Of a DNA stretch of 8,092 nt, positions 1 to 6,725 are shown piece by piece; position 1 is the first letter of the stretch; each line of letters starts with the position of its first letter. The notes under the pieces were generated by a model that ran no database searches, was not told the origin of the DNA, and worked only from the letters and a program-made list of their open reading frames with translations. Source of the DNA: an uncultured Lysobacterales bacterium. Lineage in GTDB: Bacteria > Pseudomonadota > Gammaproteobacteria > Xanthomonadales > SZUA-36. Location: the NCBI GenBank assembly GCA_937995275.1, contig CALKKN010000069.1:1-8092 (forward strand), given 5' to 3'. Both the position numbers and the translations under genes were made by a program.

Positions 1-245
1 AGCTCGAGCATCAACGAGCCCACCAGCAGGCCCAGGACAAGCCAGAAAGGCAGCCGGGTCTTCGACAGCAGCTTGACCAGGTTGTCATCCCACTGCGTGG
101 GCGTGTGCGCCGCCAGCCTGGCCAGGCGTTTGCCCGCCACCAACTGCACCAGTCGCAGGGCGATGACCACCAGCGCCGCCGTTACGAACGCGAGCAGCCA
201 GGCGCGCTGCGTGTTGCCAAGAATGGTCTGATCGAGAAATTCCAT
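1..245 (-). CDS. MscS-family mechanosensitive ion channel, N-terminal part (cut by window edge)
   Basis: Only the first 81 codons are inside the window, and the reading frame is open to the left edge. The start ATG is the complement of 243-245. The residues seen give a first hydrophobic helix (about 15-38), a basic stretch (KRLARLA), the motif TQWDDNLVKLL (about 50-60) and a second hydrophobic helix (about 65-80). A WDD motif between two N-terminal helices is typical of the YnaI/YbdG-like branch of MscS channels, which release solutes from the cytoplasm under osmotic downshock. The pore helix and beta domain, which would prove the family, lie outside the window. The upstream GGGGG is a poor and distant ribosome binding site. 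The gene is divergent from the amidase-like gene and nothing suggests a joint function. The family call is inference from a short segment. Confidence 0.75.
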   Translation of the reverse strand, partial: MEFLDQTILGNTQRAWLLAFVTAALVVIALRLVQLVAGKRLARLAAHTPTQWDDNLVKLLSKTRLPFWLVLGLLVGSLMLE

Positions 246-419
246 AAGCAGTAGCAGGACCCCCTCGCTGCAGGCGAGGCGGGTCGGTCAAGTCCTTCAC
301 GGGGTTGCAGGGCGGTCAGTATAAACCACCGGCCGCGGCGAGCATCCGGTGAGCCGTAGTGTGCTATAGAATGGCAATTCGTCAACCATCTCCCCGTAGC
401 GGGCCCATGGATTCCCGAC
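246..419. promoter_or_regulatory. Divergent intergenic region with candidate -10 boxes for both flanking genes
   Basis: On the minus strand, TATACT (complement of 318-323) is a good -10 hexamer for the channel gene and would give a leader of about 65 nt. On the plus strand, TATAGAAT (365-372) is a -10 candidate for the amidase-like gene with a leader of about 45 nt. Neither has a convincing TTGACA-like -35 element at 16-18 bp. A short inverted repeat, CCTCGC-TGCAG-GCGAGG (263-279), lies in the channel-gene leader next to the run of G that is its only ribosome-binding candidate. The calls rest on eye inspection of hexamers only. Confidence 0.35.
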
Positions 420-1409
420 ATGCCTGACCTGTATTACGCCGCCACCTGCCAGACCGATTTTTCCTGCCCGATGACGCGCGATGAGATCGCCGAACGCACG
501 CGCCGCATGTGCGCGATCGCCGAACAGACCATCGCCGGCTACGAGCCCTTCTTCGACGTGCGCCTGCTGGTGTTTCCGGAGTTTGCCCATGCCGCACCCG
601 CCTACGACAACGTATCGGCGTTGCGGAAGAATCTGGCCGTGCCGTTGCCGAACGAACATACGGAGCAGTACGAAAAGTTGTGCCGGAAGCACGGCTGCTA
701 CATCCAGACAGGCAGCTTCATCGAGGCCGATCCCGATTTTCCGGACGCCGTCTTCAACGCCACGCTGCTGATCGGCCCCGCCGGAATCCTGTCGAAGTAC
801 CGCAAGGTGAATACCTGGATCCCCTGGGAGGTGCATGCCAGCCCGCACGATTTTGCGGACTACCCCGACGACCCGTTTCCGGTGGTGGACACCGAACTGG
901 GCAAGCTCGGCGTGGCCATCTGCTACGACTGGCTGTTTCCGGAAACCATTCGTCAGATCGCCTTCAACGGCGCCGAGGTCATCAACCGCGTCTCAGCCTA
1001 CATGGACCCCTGGGGCGCGACGGCGCCGATGGACTGGTGGACCCTGATGAACCGCGCACGGGCCGTCGAAAACACCGCGTACGTGGTGGCGGCCAACCAG
1101 GGCGCCGCCATGGCCAACTACCCGCCCTTCAGCTGGCCGGGCGGCAGCATGATCGTCAACCATGACGGGGTCATCCTGGCCCAGGCCGATCCGGGGCCGG
1201 GCGAGAAGGTCGTGGTCGCCCCGATCGACATAGACGCCCTGCGCGCGGAGCGGAAACGCCGCCAGGGCCACGACATGCGCGCGCACCTGCGCAGCGAGAT
1301 TCACGACTATGCCCGGCAGGGCTACCTGCCGCGCGGCGGCCGGACGGAACTGACCATCGACAACATCGGCCAGCGCATCGCGGACGCCAAAGCGAAACTG
1401 CCGGATTAA
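420..1409 (+). CDS. Carbon-nitrogen hydrolase (nitrilase superfamily), aliphatic-amidase-like
   Basis: This 329-aa cytoplasmic enzyme is predicted to hydrolyse a non-peptide C-N bond (amide, possibly formamide or a short aliphatic amide) through a cysteine thioester. The catalytic residues are Glu54 (VFPEFA), Lys129 (YRKVN), Glu137 (PWEVH) and Cys168 (AICYDW). Spacings Glu54-Lys129 (75) and Lys129-Glu137 (8) match those of the aliphatic amidase AmiE (Glu59, Lys134, Glu142). After the cysteine, FPE, GAEVINR and AYMDP also resemble the amidase segment with GAELI and GYMYP. It lacks a signal peptide and membrane segments. The length fits the 300-350 aa branch, with a basic C-terminal tail (about 275-329). 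ATG 420 is the only start after the in-frame stop at 357-359; ribosome binding is weak (GGA at 409-411). It stands alone and faces the next operon tail to tail. Substrate is not determined; a nitrilase or carbamoylase activity cannot be excluded. Confidence 0.92.
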   Translation: MPDLYYAATCQTDFSCPMTRDEIAERTRRMCAIAEQTIAGYEPFFDVRLLVFPEFAHAAPAYDNVSALRKNLAVPLPNEHTEQYEKLCRKHGCYIQTGSFIEADPDFPDAVFNATLLIGPAGILSKYRKVNTWIPWEVHASPHDFADYPDDPFPVVDTELGKLGVAICYDWLFPETIRQIAFNGAEVINRVSAYMDPWGATAPMDWWTLMNRARAVENTAYVVAANQGAAMANYPPFSWPGGSMIVNHDGVILAQADPGPGEKVVVAPIDIDALRAERKRRQGHDMRAHLRSEIHDYARQGYLPRGGRTELTIDNIGQRIADAKAKLPD

Positions 1410-1413
1410 CGCA

Positions 1414-4400
1414 TCAATAGCCCGCCTGGTAGCGGGTGTTGTAGCGCGCGTGCAGCGCGTCGCGCGGCGCCGCGGGCAGGCCCGACGAAGGCAGCGGCCC
1501 GACCGTTTCGCCAGCGCGTGTGAACAGGTCCATGTCCTTCGCCCAACCGTGGGTTTCCAGCACGAAATAGCGCCGCCAGCCGTCGCGGGCAGGTCCCGCC
1601 GCGGCGAATTCCAGGTGCACTTCCTCGCCCGGGCCGATGATGGCCACCGCGTCGTCCCGCCCGGCCACCAGTTCCTCGACCGGCCCCAGCCGGGTGTAGT
1701 ATCCCGCCAGGTAGCGCGTGTCCCAGAAGGGGCTGCGATCGGCGTAGTCATAGTGCGGCCGGAACTGCTCCAGCGTGTCGCGCCGCGCGAAGCCGGTCTT
1801 CCCGACCCGGGCTGCCGCCGGCGGCAGTACCTGCCGATCGTGCACCGGCGGCGATTCCGCGAACGCGACGGCGATCCGGTCCCAGTAAATCTGCATGTTG
1901 GTGCGCAGGCGCAGGCTGCGAGTTCCTGGCGGCAGCGCAGGCAGGGGTACGGACATACGACGCGGCATACCGGCGGGGTAACCGAATTGCTCCAGGGCCA
2001 CCCGCCACTGTTGCCCATCGAAGGTCTCGAGGGTCGGCGCCTCGTAAGCAGCGCCGGCCTGCCAGGCGGCGAAGTTGGTCTGCGAGTAGGGGTACTCGAC
2101 CCAGCCATCGATCACGAGCAGGGCAGCGCCCGGCTGGCCGTCCAGCGGCTGCTCAAACTCCAGGGTCAGGACGTGCTCACGCTGCAGCAGGCCGATGAAA
2201 CGCCGGTCCAGCGCGCCGATCGGCGCCGCCAGGCCGTCGCGCGCCTGCACCGCCTTCAGCACGTCTTCGCCGCGATCGTTGGCCGCTGCTGAGGGCAGCA
2301 TCTCCCGCCGGTAGAAAACCGCCGCCCCGGTCGGTTCCGGACCCGAGATGCCCATACGCTCGTCGAGGACCATCTGCCAGCCCGGGGGCAGGTCGTAAAC
2401 CGCCAGCCGCGCGGTGTCGATGTACGCGATTTCCTCCATCGGCTCGCCGATTTTCAGAAGGTAGCGGCCGTCCACGGGCTGCAGCGAACCCTCCGGCAGC
2501 AGGAAGTTCTCCCACGGGCGCGGCGTCGTGTACTCGTGAGGACCGACCGCGTAGCCGAGCCCGCCCACGCCCAGGAAATCGCTGACGAACGCGAACTCCT
2601 TGCCGTTCCATGCGAACAGCACGGGGCAGCTGGAAAGCTGCCGCTGGGTTTCGGCGATCTCGAGCAGCTGTCCCGACGGCACCGCCAGCTCGCTCTGGAA
2701 AACGCCGTCGGACCAGTCGATGGCGACAAAATCCGCCTGCCGGGCCCCGCCCAGACCGACGGCCAGCGGCTGCAGGCTCTGCCCCGGGGCGCTGTGGCTG
2801 CGGTACGTCTGCAGGACGCTCCAGCGAGACCCCGTCCGTACCGCCAGCCGCGTCCCGATCCCCGAGGCATTCGAACGCATGGACTGGGCCTCGTCCAGAC
2901 GGCCGCTGAGCGTCAGCGTCACGAACGGATGGCGGCCGGGCCCCGGAGGCCACCGGGACAGCTCGGCCGCGTCCGCCGACCAGGTGAGCATGGCCGGCCC
3001 GGAACGCGATTCGCCGATGAAGGGCAGGCTGGCCGTTACCGGTTTGCCGGACTCCGCAGCGGCCGACCAGATGGGTTCGGCCGTGGCCCCGGCCACCCTC
3101 AGGACCGTCCAGCCCAGCGGGGAGGCGACGATCAGGTCGAGAACGCCGTCGCCATCGACGTCGTGGCTGGCGAGCGACGCCCGGTCCACGCCCCGCAGCA
3201 CGTCCGGGGCCGCCAGCTCCTCCGGCGGCAGCGGACCGCCGCGTGCCAGGCGCCAGCGCACCAGTTCACCGCGGGCACCGACCGTATACAGCTCGTTCGC
3301 GCCATCCGCATCGATATCGGCGGCCAGAACGGCCAGCGCGGGGCGTTCGGTGAACGACTCGAAACCCTCGGCCGCGCGGTACGACCACATCCGGTCGTTG
3401 ATGTAAACCTCGTGGGGTGGCTCGCGATTGAGCACCAGCAGGTCGACGTCCCGGTCGCTGTCGAGATCGGCGGGCAGAACCATGACGGACGCAGTCCCCG
3501 GACCGGCCAGCCCGAACTCGGCGGCCAGCGGCCTGAAGGTGCCGTCGAGGTTGTTGTTCAGCAGTTCGTTGGGGCCGTCCGCGTTGACCAGGAACAGGTC
3601 CAGGTCGCCGTCGTGGTCGGCGTCGAAGAACGCGCCATCCACCGTGTCCAGGTCGCCGCCGCCCGCCAGGCCCGGGGCCGTGACGTTTTCCCACAGGCCG
3701 CCGGCCGCCTGTCGCCACAGCTGATTTTCGCCACGACGGCACAGGTACGCGTCGACCAGGCCGTCGTTGTCGAAATCGCCCCACAGCGCCGCGTTGACCC
3801 CTTCCACTGCGGCCAGCGGATGGTCGGCCTGTGGTGAATACCTGCCCCCGGCCTGCCCGAGCAGGACCAGGTTACGGCCCGCCGGATCTCCGCTGGCGCC
3901 GGACACACCGGTCACGAAGAGATCGGTGAATCCGTCGGCCTGCAGGTCCACCGCGGTCAGGCCGGCCGGCGATGACTTTGCCGGGACCGCTTGCACCGGC
4001 TTTCCGTCCCCATCGGCCAGCGGCTCCGCGCCGGCGAATAACTCGCCGACGGGCCGGGCTGCGGCAGGCTGCTCCTGAAGGCTGACGGCCAGGGCATCCC
4101 CCTTGGGGCCCATGCGCGTGTACTTGAACTCGGCCAGCCGCGATCGCGGATTGGTGTCCAGCCGCTGGTAGTCGATCGCCAGCGACTGCGCCTCCTCGGA
4201 ACGCCCCAGGCGCTGCAGGCTCTGGAAGGCGCCGTAATAGGCGCTGCGCAAGTAGGGGTCAAGCTCCATGGCGCGACGGAACCACGATAATGCACGTGCG
4301 TAGTCGCCCTGCTGCGCCAGGCACTGGGCTGTGTAGTAGGCCGCGTAAGCGTCCGTAGGATCCGCGTCGGCAACCAACTCGAATTCGGCCAGTGCCGCCG

Positions 4401-4770
4401 CGGGTTCACCCAGGTAGAGCTGCACCAGGCCCGCCACATAGCGCGCCCGCAGATTCGCCGGGGCATCCTGCAGGACCTGGCGCGCCAGTTCCAGCGCCAT
4501 GGCCTCGTCCCCGGCCTGTTGCCGGTTGAGCGTCGCGATCGCCAGGTTGATCCTGGCCTCGTCCCAATCGGGCCATTGCTCGACGACCCCTGCGAACACC
4601 GCCCGCGCCTCGTCATACTCGAACCGGCCCATCAGGCCGACGCCGCGGTTGTTCGCCGCGATGGCCCCGGCATCCAGGGCCGCGCTCTCACCGGGCGCAT
4701 CCGGCTCGCTGCAGGCTGCAAGCAGCGCCGCAACTGCTAAAGCAATTCCAAAGGTGTACAGGGTTCTCAT
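1414..4770 (-). CDS. Large lipoprotein: TPR + FG-GAP/VCBS propeller + ASPIC/UnbV-like domain + unknown C-terminal module
   Basis: The 1118-aa product begins with a lipoprotein signal peptide: hydrophobic residues 7-19, lipobox L17-A-A-C20, then Ser21, which favours the outer membrane. About five TPR units fill 35-207 (for example AYYTAQCLAQQGDYARALSW). Six calcium-loop motifs follow near 275, 332 (DFDNDGLVD), 383 (DADHDGDLD), 435, 485 and 537 (DVDGDGVLD), giving an integrin-like beta-propeller. Residues about 615-710 look like an ASPIC/UnbV domain (GIGTRLAVRTGS, GQSLQPLAVGLG, DWSDGV). From about 714 to 1118 lies a module starting CPVLFAWNGKEFAFVSDFLG whose function I do not know. The start is supported by AAGGG (complement of 4778-4782), 7 nt from ATG, and the gene begins 3 bp after the previous stop, so translation is probably coupled. 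TPR and propeller suggest a protein-binding surface scaffold; no catalytic motif was recognised. Confidence 0.93.
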   Translation of the reverse strand: MRTLYTFGIALAVAALLAACSEPDAPGESAALDAGAIAANNRGVGLMGRFEYDEARAVFAGVVEQWPDWDEARINLAIATLNRQQAGDEAMALELARQVLQDAPANLRARYVAGLVQLYLGEPAAALAEFELVADADPTDAYAAYYTAQCLAQQGDYARALSWFRRAMELDPYLRSAYYGAFQSLQRLGRSEEAQSLAIDYQRLDTNPRSRLAEFKYTRMGPKGDALAVSLQEQPAAARPVGELFAGAEPLADGDGKPVQAVPAKSSPAGLTAVDLQADGFTDLFVTGVSGASGDPAGRNLVLLGQAGGRYSPQADHPLAAVEGVNAALWGDFDNDGLVDAYLCRRGENQLWRQAAGGLWENVTAPGLAGGGDLDTVDGAFFDADHDGDLDLFLVNADGPNELLNNNLDGTFRPLAAEFGLAGPGTASVMVLPADLDSDRDVDLLVLNREPPHEVYINDRMWSYRAAEGFESFTERPALAVLAADIDADGANELYTVGARGELVRWRLARGGPLPPEELAAPDVLRGVDRASLASHDVDGDGVLDLIVASPLGWTVLRVAGATAEPIWSAAAESGKPVTASLPFIGESRSGPAMLTWSADAAELSRWPPGPGRHPFVTLTLSGRLDEAQSMRSNASGIGTRLAVRTGSRWSVLQTYRSHSAPGQSLQPLAVGLGGARQADFVAIDWSDGVFQSELAVPSGQLLEIAETQRQLSSCPVLFAWNGKEFAFVSDFLGVGGLGYAVGPHEYTTPRPWENFLLPEGSLQPVDGRYLLKIGEPMEEIAYIDTARLAVYDLPPGWQMVLDERMGISGPEPTGAAVFYRREMLPSAAANDRGEDVLKAVQARDGLAAPIGALDRRFIGLLQREHVLTLEFEQPLDGQPGAALLVIDGWVEYPYSQTNFAAWQAGAAYEAPTLETFDGQQWRVALEQFGYPAGMPRRMSVPLPALPPGTRSLRLRTNMQIYWDRIAVAFAESPPVHDRQVLPPAAARVGKTGFARRDTLEQFRPHYDYADRSPFWDTRYLAGYYTRLGPVEELVAGRDDAVAIIGPGEEVHLEFAAAGPARDGWRRYFVLETHGWAKDMDLFTRAGETVGPLPSSGLPAAPRDALHARYNTRYQAGY

Positions 4771-4773
4771 GGT

Positions 4774-6612
4774 TCAGCCCTTGCCTGGGTCAGGCTGCTG
4801 GGTAATTTCAAGCAGGGTGTCGACTTTCGCGCCGGCCACGGACTGCCGGCTGCCGTCCGGCCAGTGTACCTCGACGCTGTCGACCCGGTCAGCCGAACCC
4901 AGGCCGAAGGTCAGCACGGATTCGACCTGGGAGAGATAGCTGCGGATGGGCATCAGCTGTCGCACCTGGGTGATGCCGCCGGCCCGCACCTCGACCCGCG
5001 CGCCGATCGCGTCCCGGTTGGCGCGGGTCCCAGTCAGCCTGATGCGCAGCCAGTGATGCCCCAGGGCCTGGTCGTTGCGCAGCAGCAGGGGCGCGCCGCC
5101 GTTCTGGGTGATCACGATGTCCAGGTCGCCGTCTCCGTCGATGTCGGCATAGGCGGCGCCGCGCCCCACCAGCGGCGTCCCGAAGTCACCGGTGACGTCC
5201 GCGGGCTGCGCCAGAAAGCCGGTCCGACAGCCGTCGCCGCAGTTCCAGAACAGTTGCGGGGGCTGCCGGTAGTGCTGGCTGCTCTGCACGCGGTTGATAT
5301 CGCCCTCGAGATGGCCGTTGGCCTGTAGCAGATCCAGGCGGCCGTCGAGATCGTAGTCGAAGAAAAACAGGCCGAAGGTCAGCGCGAGGCGCGAGGCGGG
5401 CCCGATGCCCTCCACGATCGCCTCGTCGGTGAGCGGCGGCGCCGCACCCTGGGTGACGTACAGCGAGGTCATCTCGTTGGCGAAATTGCCGATCGCAACT
5501 CCCAGTTCCGGGTCGTTCCTGAAGTGGGCGGCGTCGGCGCCCATCGCGCCGGTCGCTTTGCCGTCCCGATCGAATGCGACGCCAAACTCCGATCCGCGTT
5601 CCTCGAAGGTGCCGTTGCCGCGGTTGTGGAACAGGAAGTTCTGCACCGTGTCATTCGCAACCAGCAGGTCCAGCCAGCCGTCCCGGTCGACGTCCACGGG
5701 CACCACGGCCAGCGCCTTCCCCATGGGGGCGCCGGTGGCAGGATTGTCGACCCGGATGCCGCTGTCGGCGGAGACATCCGTGAAGCGTCCGCCGCCATCG
5801 TTGCGGTAGAGGTAATTCCAGGTCCCCCGGTAGGCATTGGGCGGTCCGTAGGCCCGGCCGATACCGGTAAGCTGGAAATTCACGTCGAGATCGATCTGCC
5901 TGGACCACTGCACGTAGTTGCCCACGAACAGGTCGAGATCGCCATCGTTGTCCATGTCGAAGAAGCCGGCGCTGGTGCTCCAGGCTTCGTCCTCCCCCGC
6001 CACGCCGGCGGCCGCCGTGACGTCGGTGAATCGCCCGCCGTCGTTGCGGAACAGGCGGTTCGGCCCATAGGCGGTGACCAGGATGTCGCTGTCGCCATCG
6101 TTGTCGTAATCACCGGCGGCGACGCCCATGCCGCAGAGAGCCACGGCCAGACCCGTCGACTCAGTGACGTCGCTGAACATTCCTCTGCCGTCGTTCTGAT
6201 AAAGTTTCATCGTGGGGCGCGGCGTCGCGGCATCGGTGCGCTCCGGCCAAAAGTCACCGTTGATCAGCAGCAGGTCCTGGTCGGAGTCGCCGTCATAGTC
6301 GAAAAACGCGGCTCCGCTGCCCATGGTTTCCGGCAACAACTTCTCACCGTAGGCCCCGGTGACATGCCGGAACTCGATACCCGCCATGCGGGTAACATCC
6401 GTGAATCGAACATCGGGCGGTCGTATGTCGTGAACCACGCTGACCGGTGCCGCCGGCGGCGCCTCGACCACGGGTTCCTCCTGCTGGAGCGACCGGCTGA
6501 CCAGCCAGGCCGCCGCCGCAAGCGCCGCAATGACCGCGGCGGTGATCAACGACCGGCGGAACGCATGGCCAATGACTTCGTCCGTCGCGGCGGTGGATTT
6601 ATCCCGTTTCAT
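4774..6612 (-). CDS. CRTAC1-type protein: membrane anchor, FG-GAP/VCBS beta-propeller, C-terminal ASPIC/UnbV domain
   Basis: The 612-aa product is the first gene of the operon. An N-terminal basic segment with RR (19-20) precedes one hydrophobic helix (about 21-38), which may be an uncleaved anchor or a signal peptide. A Pro/Ala/Val-rich linker follows (45-66). The body carries calcium-loop motifs at 105 (DYDGDSDQD), 168 (DYDNDGDSD), 219 (DMDNDGDLD), 307 (DVDRDGWLD), 419 (DYDLDGRLD) and 490 (DIDGDGDLD). A degenerate one lies near 366-380, consistent with a seven-bladed propeller. Segments of the form LFRNDGGRFTDVTAAAGV recur, as expected in CRTAC1 relatives. The ASPIC/UnbV domain spans about 535-605 (IGARVEVRAGG, RSYLSQVES, FGLGSADRVDSVEVHWPDG). 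Ribosome binding is modest (AAGG about 10 nt upstream). An NCGDGC cysteine pair (456-462) is unusual. Location is periplasmic or surface; the role is probably calcium-dependent binding, with no enzymatic site seen. Confidence 0.94.
   Translation of the reverse strand: MKRDKSTAATDEVIGHAFRRSLITAAVIAALAAAAWLVSRSLQQEEPVVEAPPAAPVSVVHDIRPPDVRFTDVTRMAGIEFRHVTGAYGEKLLPETMGSGAAFFDYDGDSDQDLLLINGDFWPERTDAATPRPTMKLYQNDGRGMFSDVTESTGLAVALCGMGVAAGDYDNDGDSDILVTAYGPNRLFRNDGGRFTDVTAAAGVAGEDEAWSTSAGFFDMDNDGDLDLFVGNYVQWSRQIDLDVNFQLTGIGRAYGPPNAYRGTWNYLYRNDGGGRFTDVSADSGIRVDNPATGAPMGKALAVVPVDVDRDGWLDLLVANDTVQNFLFHNRGNGTFEERGSEFGVAFDRDGKATGAMGADAAHFRNDPELGVAIGNFANEMTSLYVTQGAAPPLTDEAIVEGIGPASRLALTFGLFFFDYDLDGRLDLLQANGHLEGDINRVQSSQHYRQPPQLFWNCGDGCRTGFLAQPADVTGDFGTPLVGRGAAYADIDGDGDLDIVITQNGGAPLLLRNDQALGHHWLRIRLTGTRANRDAIGARVEVRAGGITQVRQLMPIRSYLSQVESVLTFGLGSADRVDSVEVHWPDGSRQSVAGAKVDTLLEITQQPDPGKG
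4778..4782 (-). promoter_or_regulatory. Ribosome binding site of the 1118-aa lipoprotein gene
   Basis: The minus strand reads AAGGG, 7 nt before the ATG. It lies inside the last codons of the upstream propeller gene, whose TGA is 3 bp from that ATG. This arrangement supports both the chosen start and translational coupling of the two propeller genes. Confidence 0.65.
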
Positions 6613-6708
6613 GCTTCTTTTGCCTTACGACCGCTGGCTATACTACCGGATGATAGGTCCACCCGCGGAACCACGCAGGAGTCCCCCGCATGACAGACAA
6701 GGCAGAAC
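6613..6708. promoter_or_regulatory. Divergent promoter region between the propeller operon and the cytochrome gene
   Basis: The 96-bp gap must hold the start signals for both directions. On the plus strand, TATACT (6639-6644) is a good -10 candidate, placing the transcript start near 6651. Its best -35 look-alike, TTGCCT (6620-6625), is only 13 bp away, too short for a standard sigma-70 promoter. On the minus strand, TATCAT (complement of 6650-6655) is a weaker -10 for the propeller operon. The two boxes lie about 5 bp apart, so the two promoters would compete or be controlled together. No clear operator palindrome was seen beyond CCGCGG (6663-6668). Confidence 0.35.
6677..6681 (+). promoter_or_regulatory. 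Strong Shine-Dalgarno AGGAG serving the 11-codon frame at 6690
   Basis: AGGAG is followed by 8 nt and then ATG at 6690. This is the best ribosome binding site in the leader, yet it serves a reading frame of only 11 codons rather than the cytochrome frame, whose own site (AAGG at 6699-6702, 6 nt before ATG 6709) is weaker. Confidence 0.5.
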
Positions 6709-6725
6709 ATGCCACCGACATCTGA
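6690..6725 (+). CDS. Possible 11-codon leader ORF overlapping the cytochrome start
   Basis: The frame reads MTDKAEHATDI and stops with TGA at 6723-6725, overlapping the first 17 bases of the cytochrome gene in another frame. It has the better ribosome binding site (AGGAG, 8 nt). It could be a leader peptide that couples translation to the cytochrome start. It could also be the true N-terminus joined by a frameshift or an uncorrected sequence error, or just chance. The peptide shows no attenuator-like run of one amino acid. Coding status is unproven. Confidence 0.3.
   Translation: MTDKAEHATDI

Noticed and set aside
297..848. Minus-strand reading frame over the 5' half of the amidase-like gene
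   Set aside because: It overlaps the catalytic Glu and Lys region of a well-supported gene on the other strand and has no family features.
1421..1436. CCCGC-CTGGTA-GCGGG stem as a terminator for the amidase-like gene
   Set aside because: The stem is only 5 bp, is followed by TGTTG rather than a T run, and lies inside the last codons of the convergent gene. It may be chance in GC-rich sequence.
2536..3837. Long plus-strand reading frame (433 codons) opposite the lipoprotein gene
   Set aside because: It lies wholly antisense to a gene with clear TPR and FG-GAP motifs. Its Val/Arg/Gly-rich translation with no domain is what the complement of repeated Asp-Gly codons yields in GC-rich DNA.
3121..3990. 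Recurring GTC/GTCG-rich short motifs as a DNA repeat array
   Set aside because: They are explained by the Asp-rich calcium-loop codons of the propeller repeats read on the minus strand. Spacing and sequence are irregular and there are no direct repeats of CRISPR type.
5221..5248. NCGDGC in the CRTAC1-type protein as a c-type heme site
   Set aside because: A c-heme site needs CXXCH (or close variants with a terminal His). Here the cysteines are four residues apart with three residues between, and no histidine follows.
5524..6693. Plus-strand reading frame (389 codons) opposite the CRTAC1-type gene
   Set aside because: It is the antisense shadow of the calcium-loop repeats: runs like VAVAIVVVI mirror the DxDxDG codons. 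It also crosses the divergent promoter region and has no recognisable domain.
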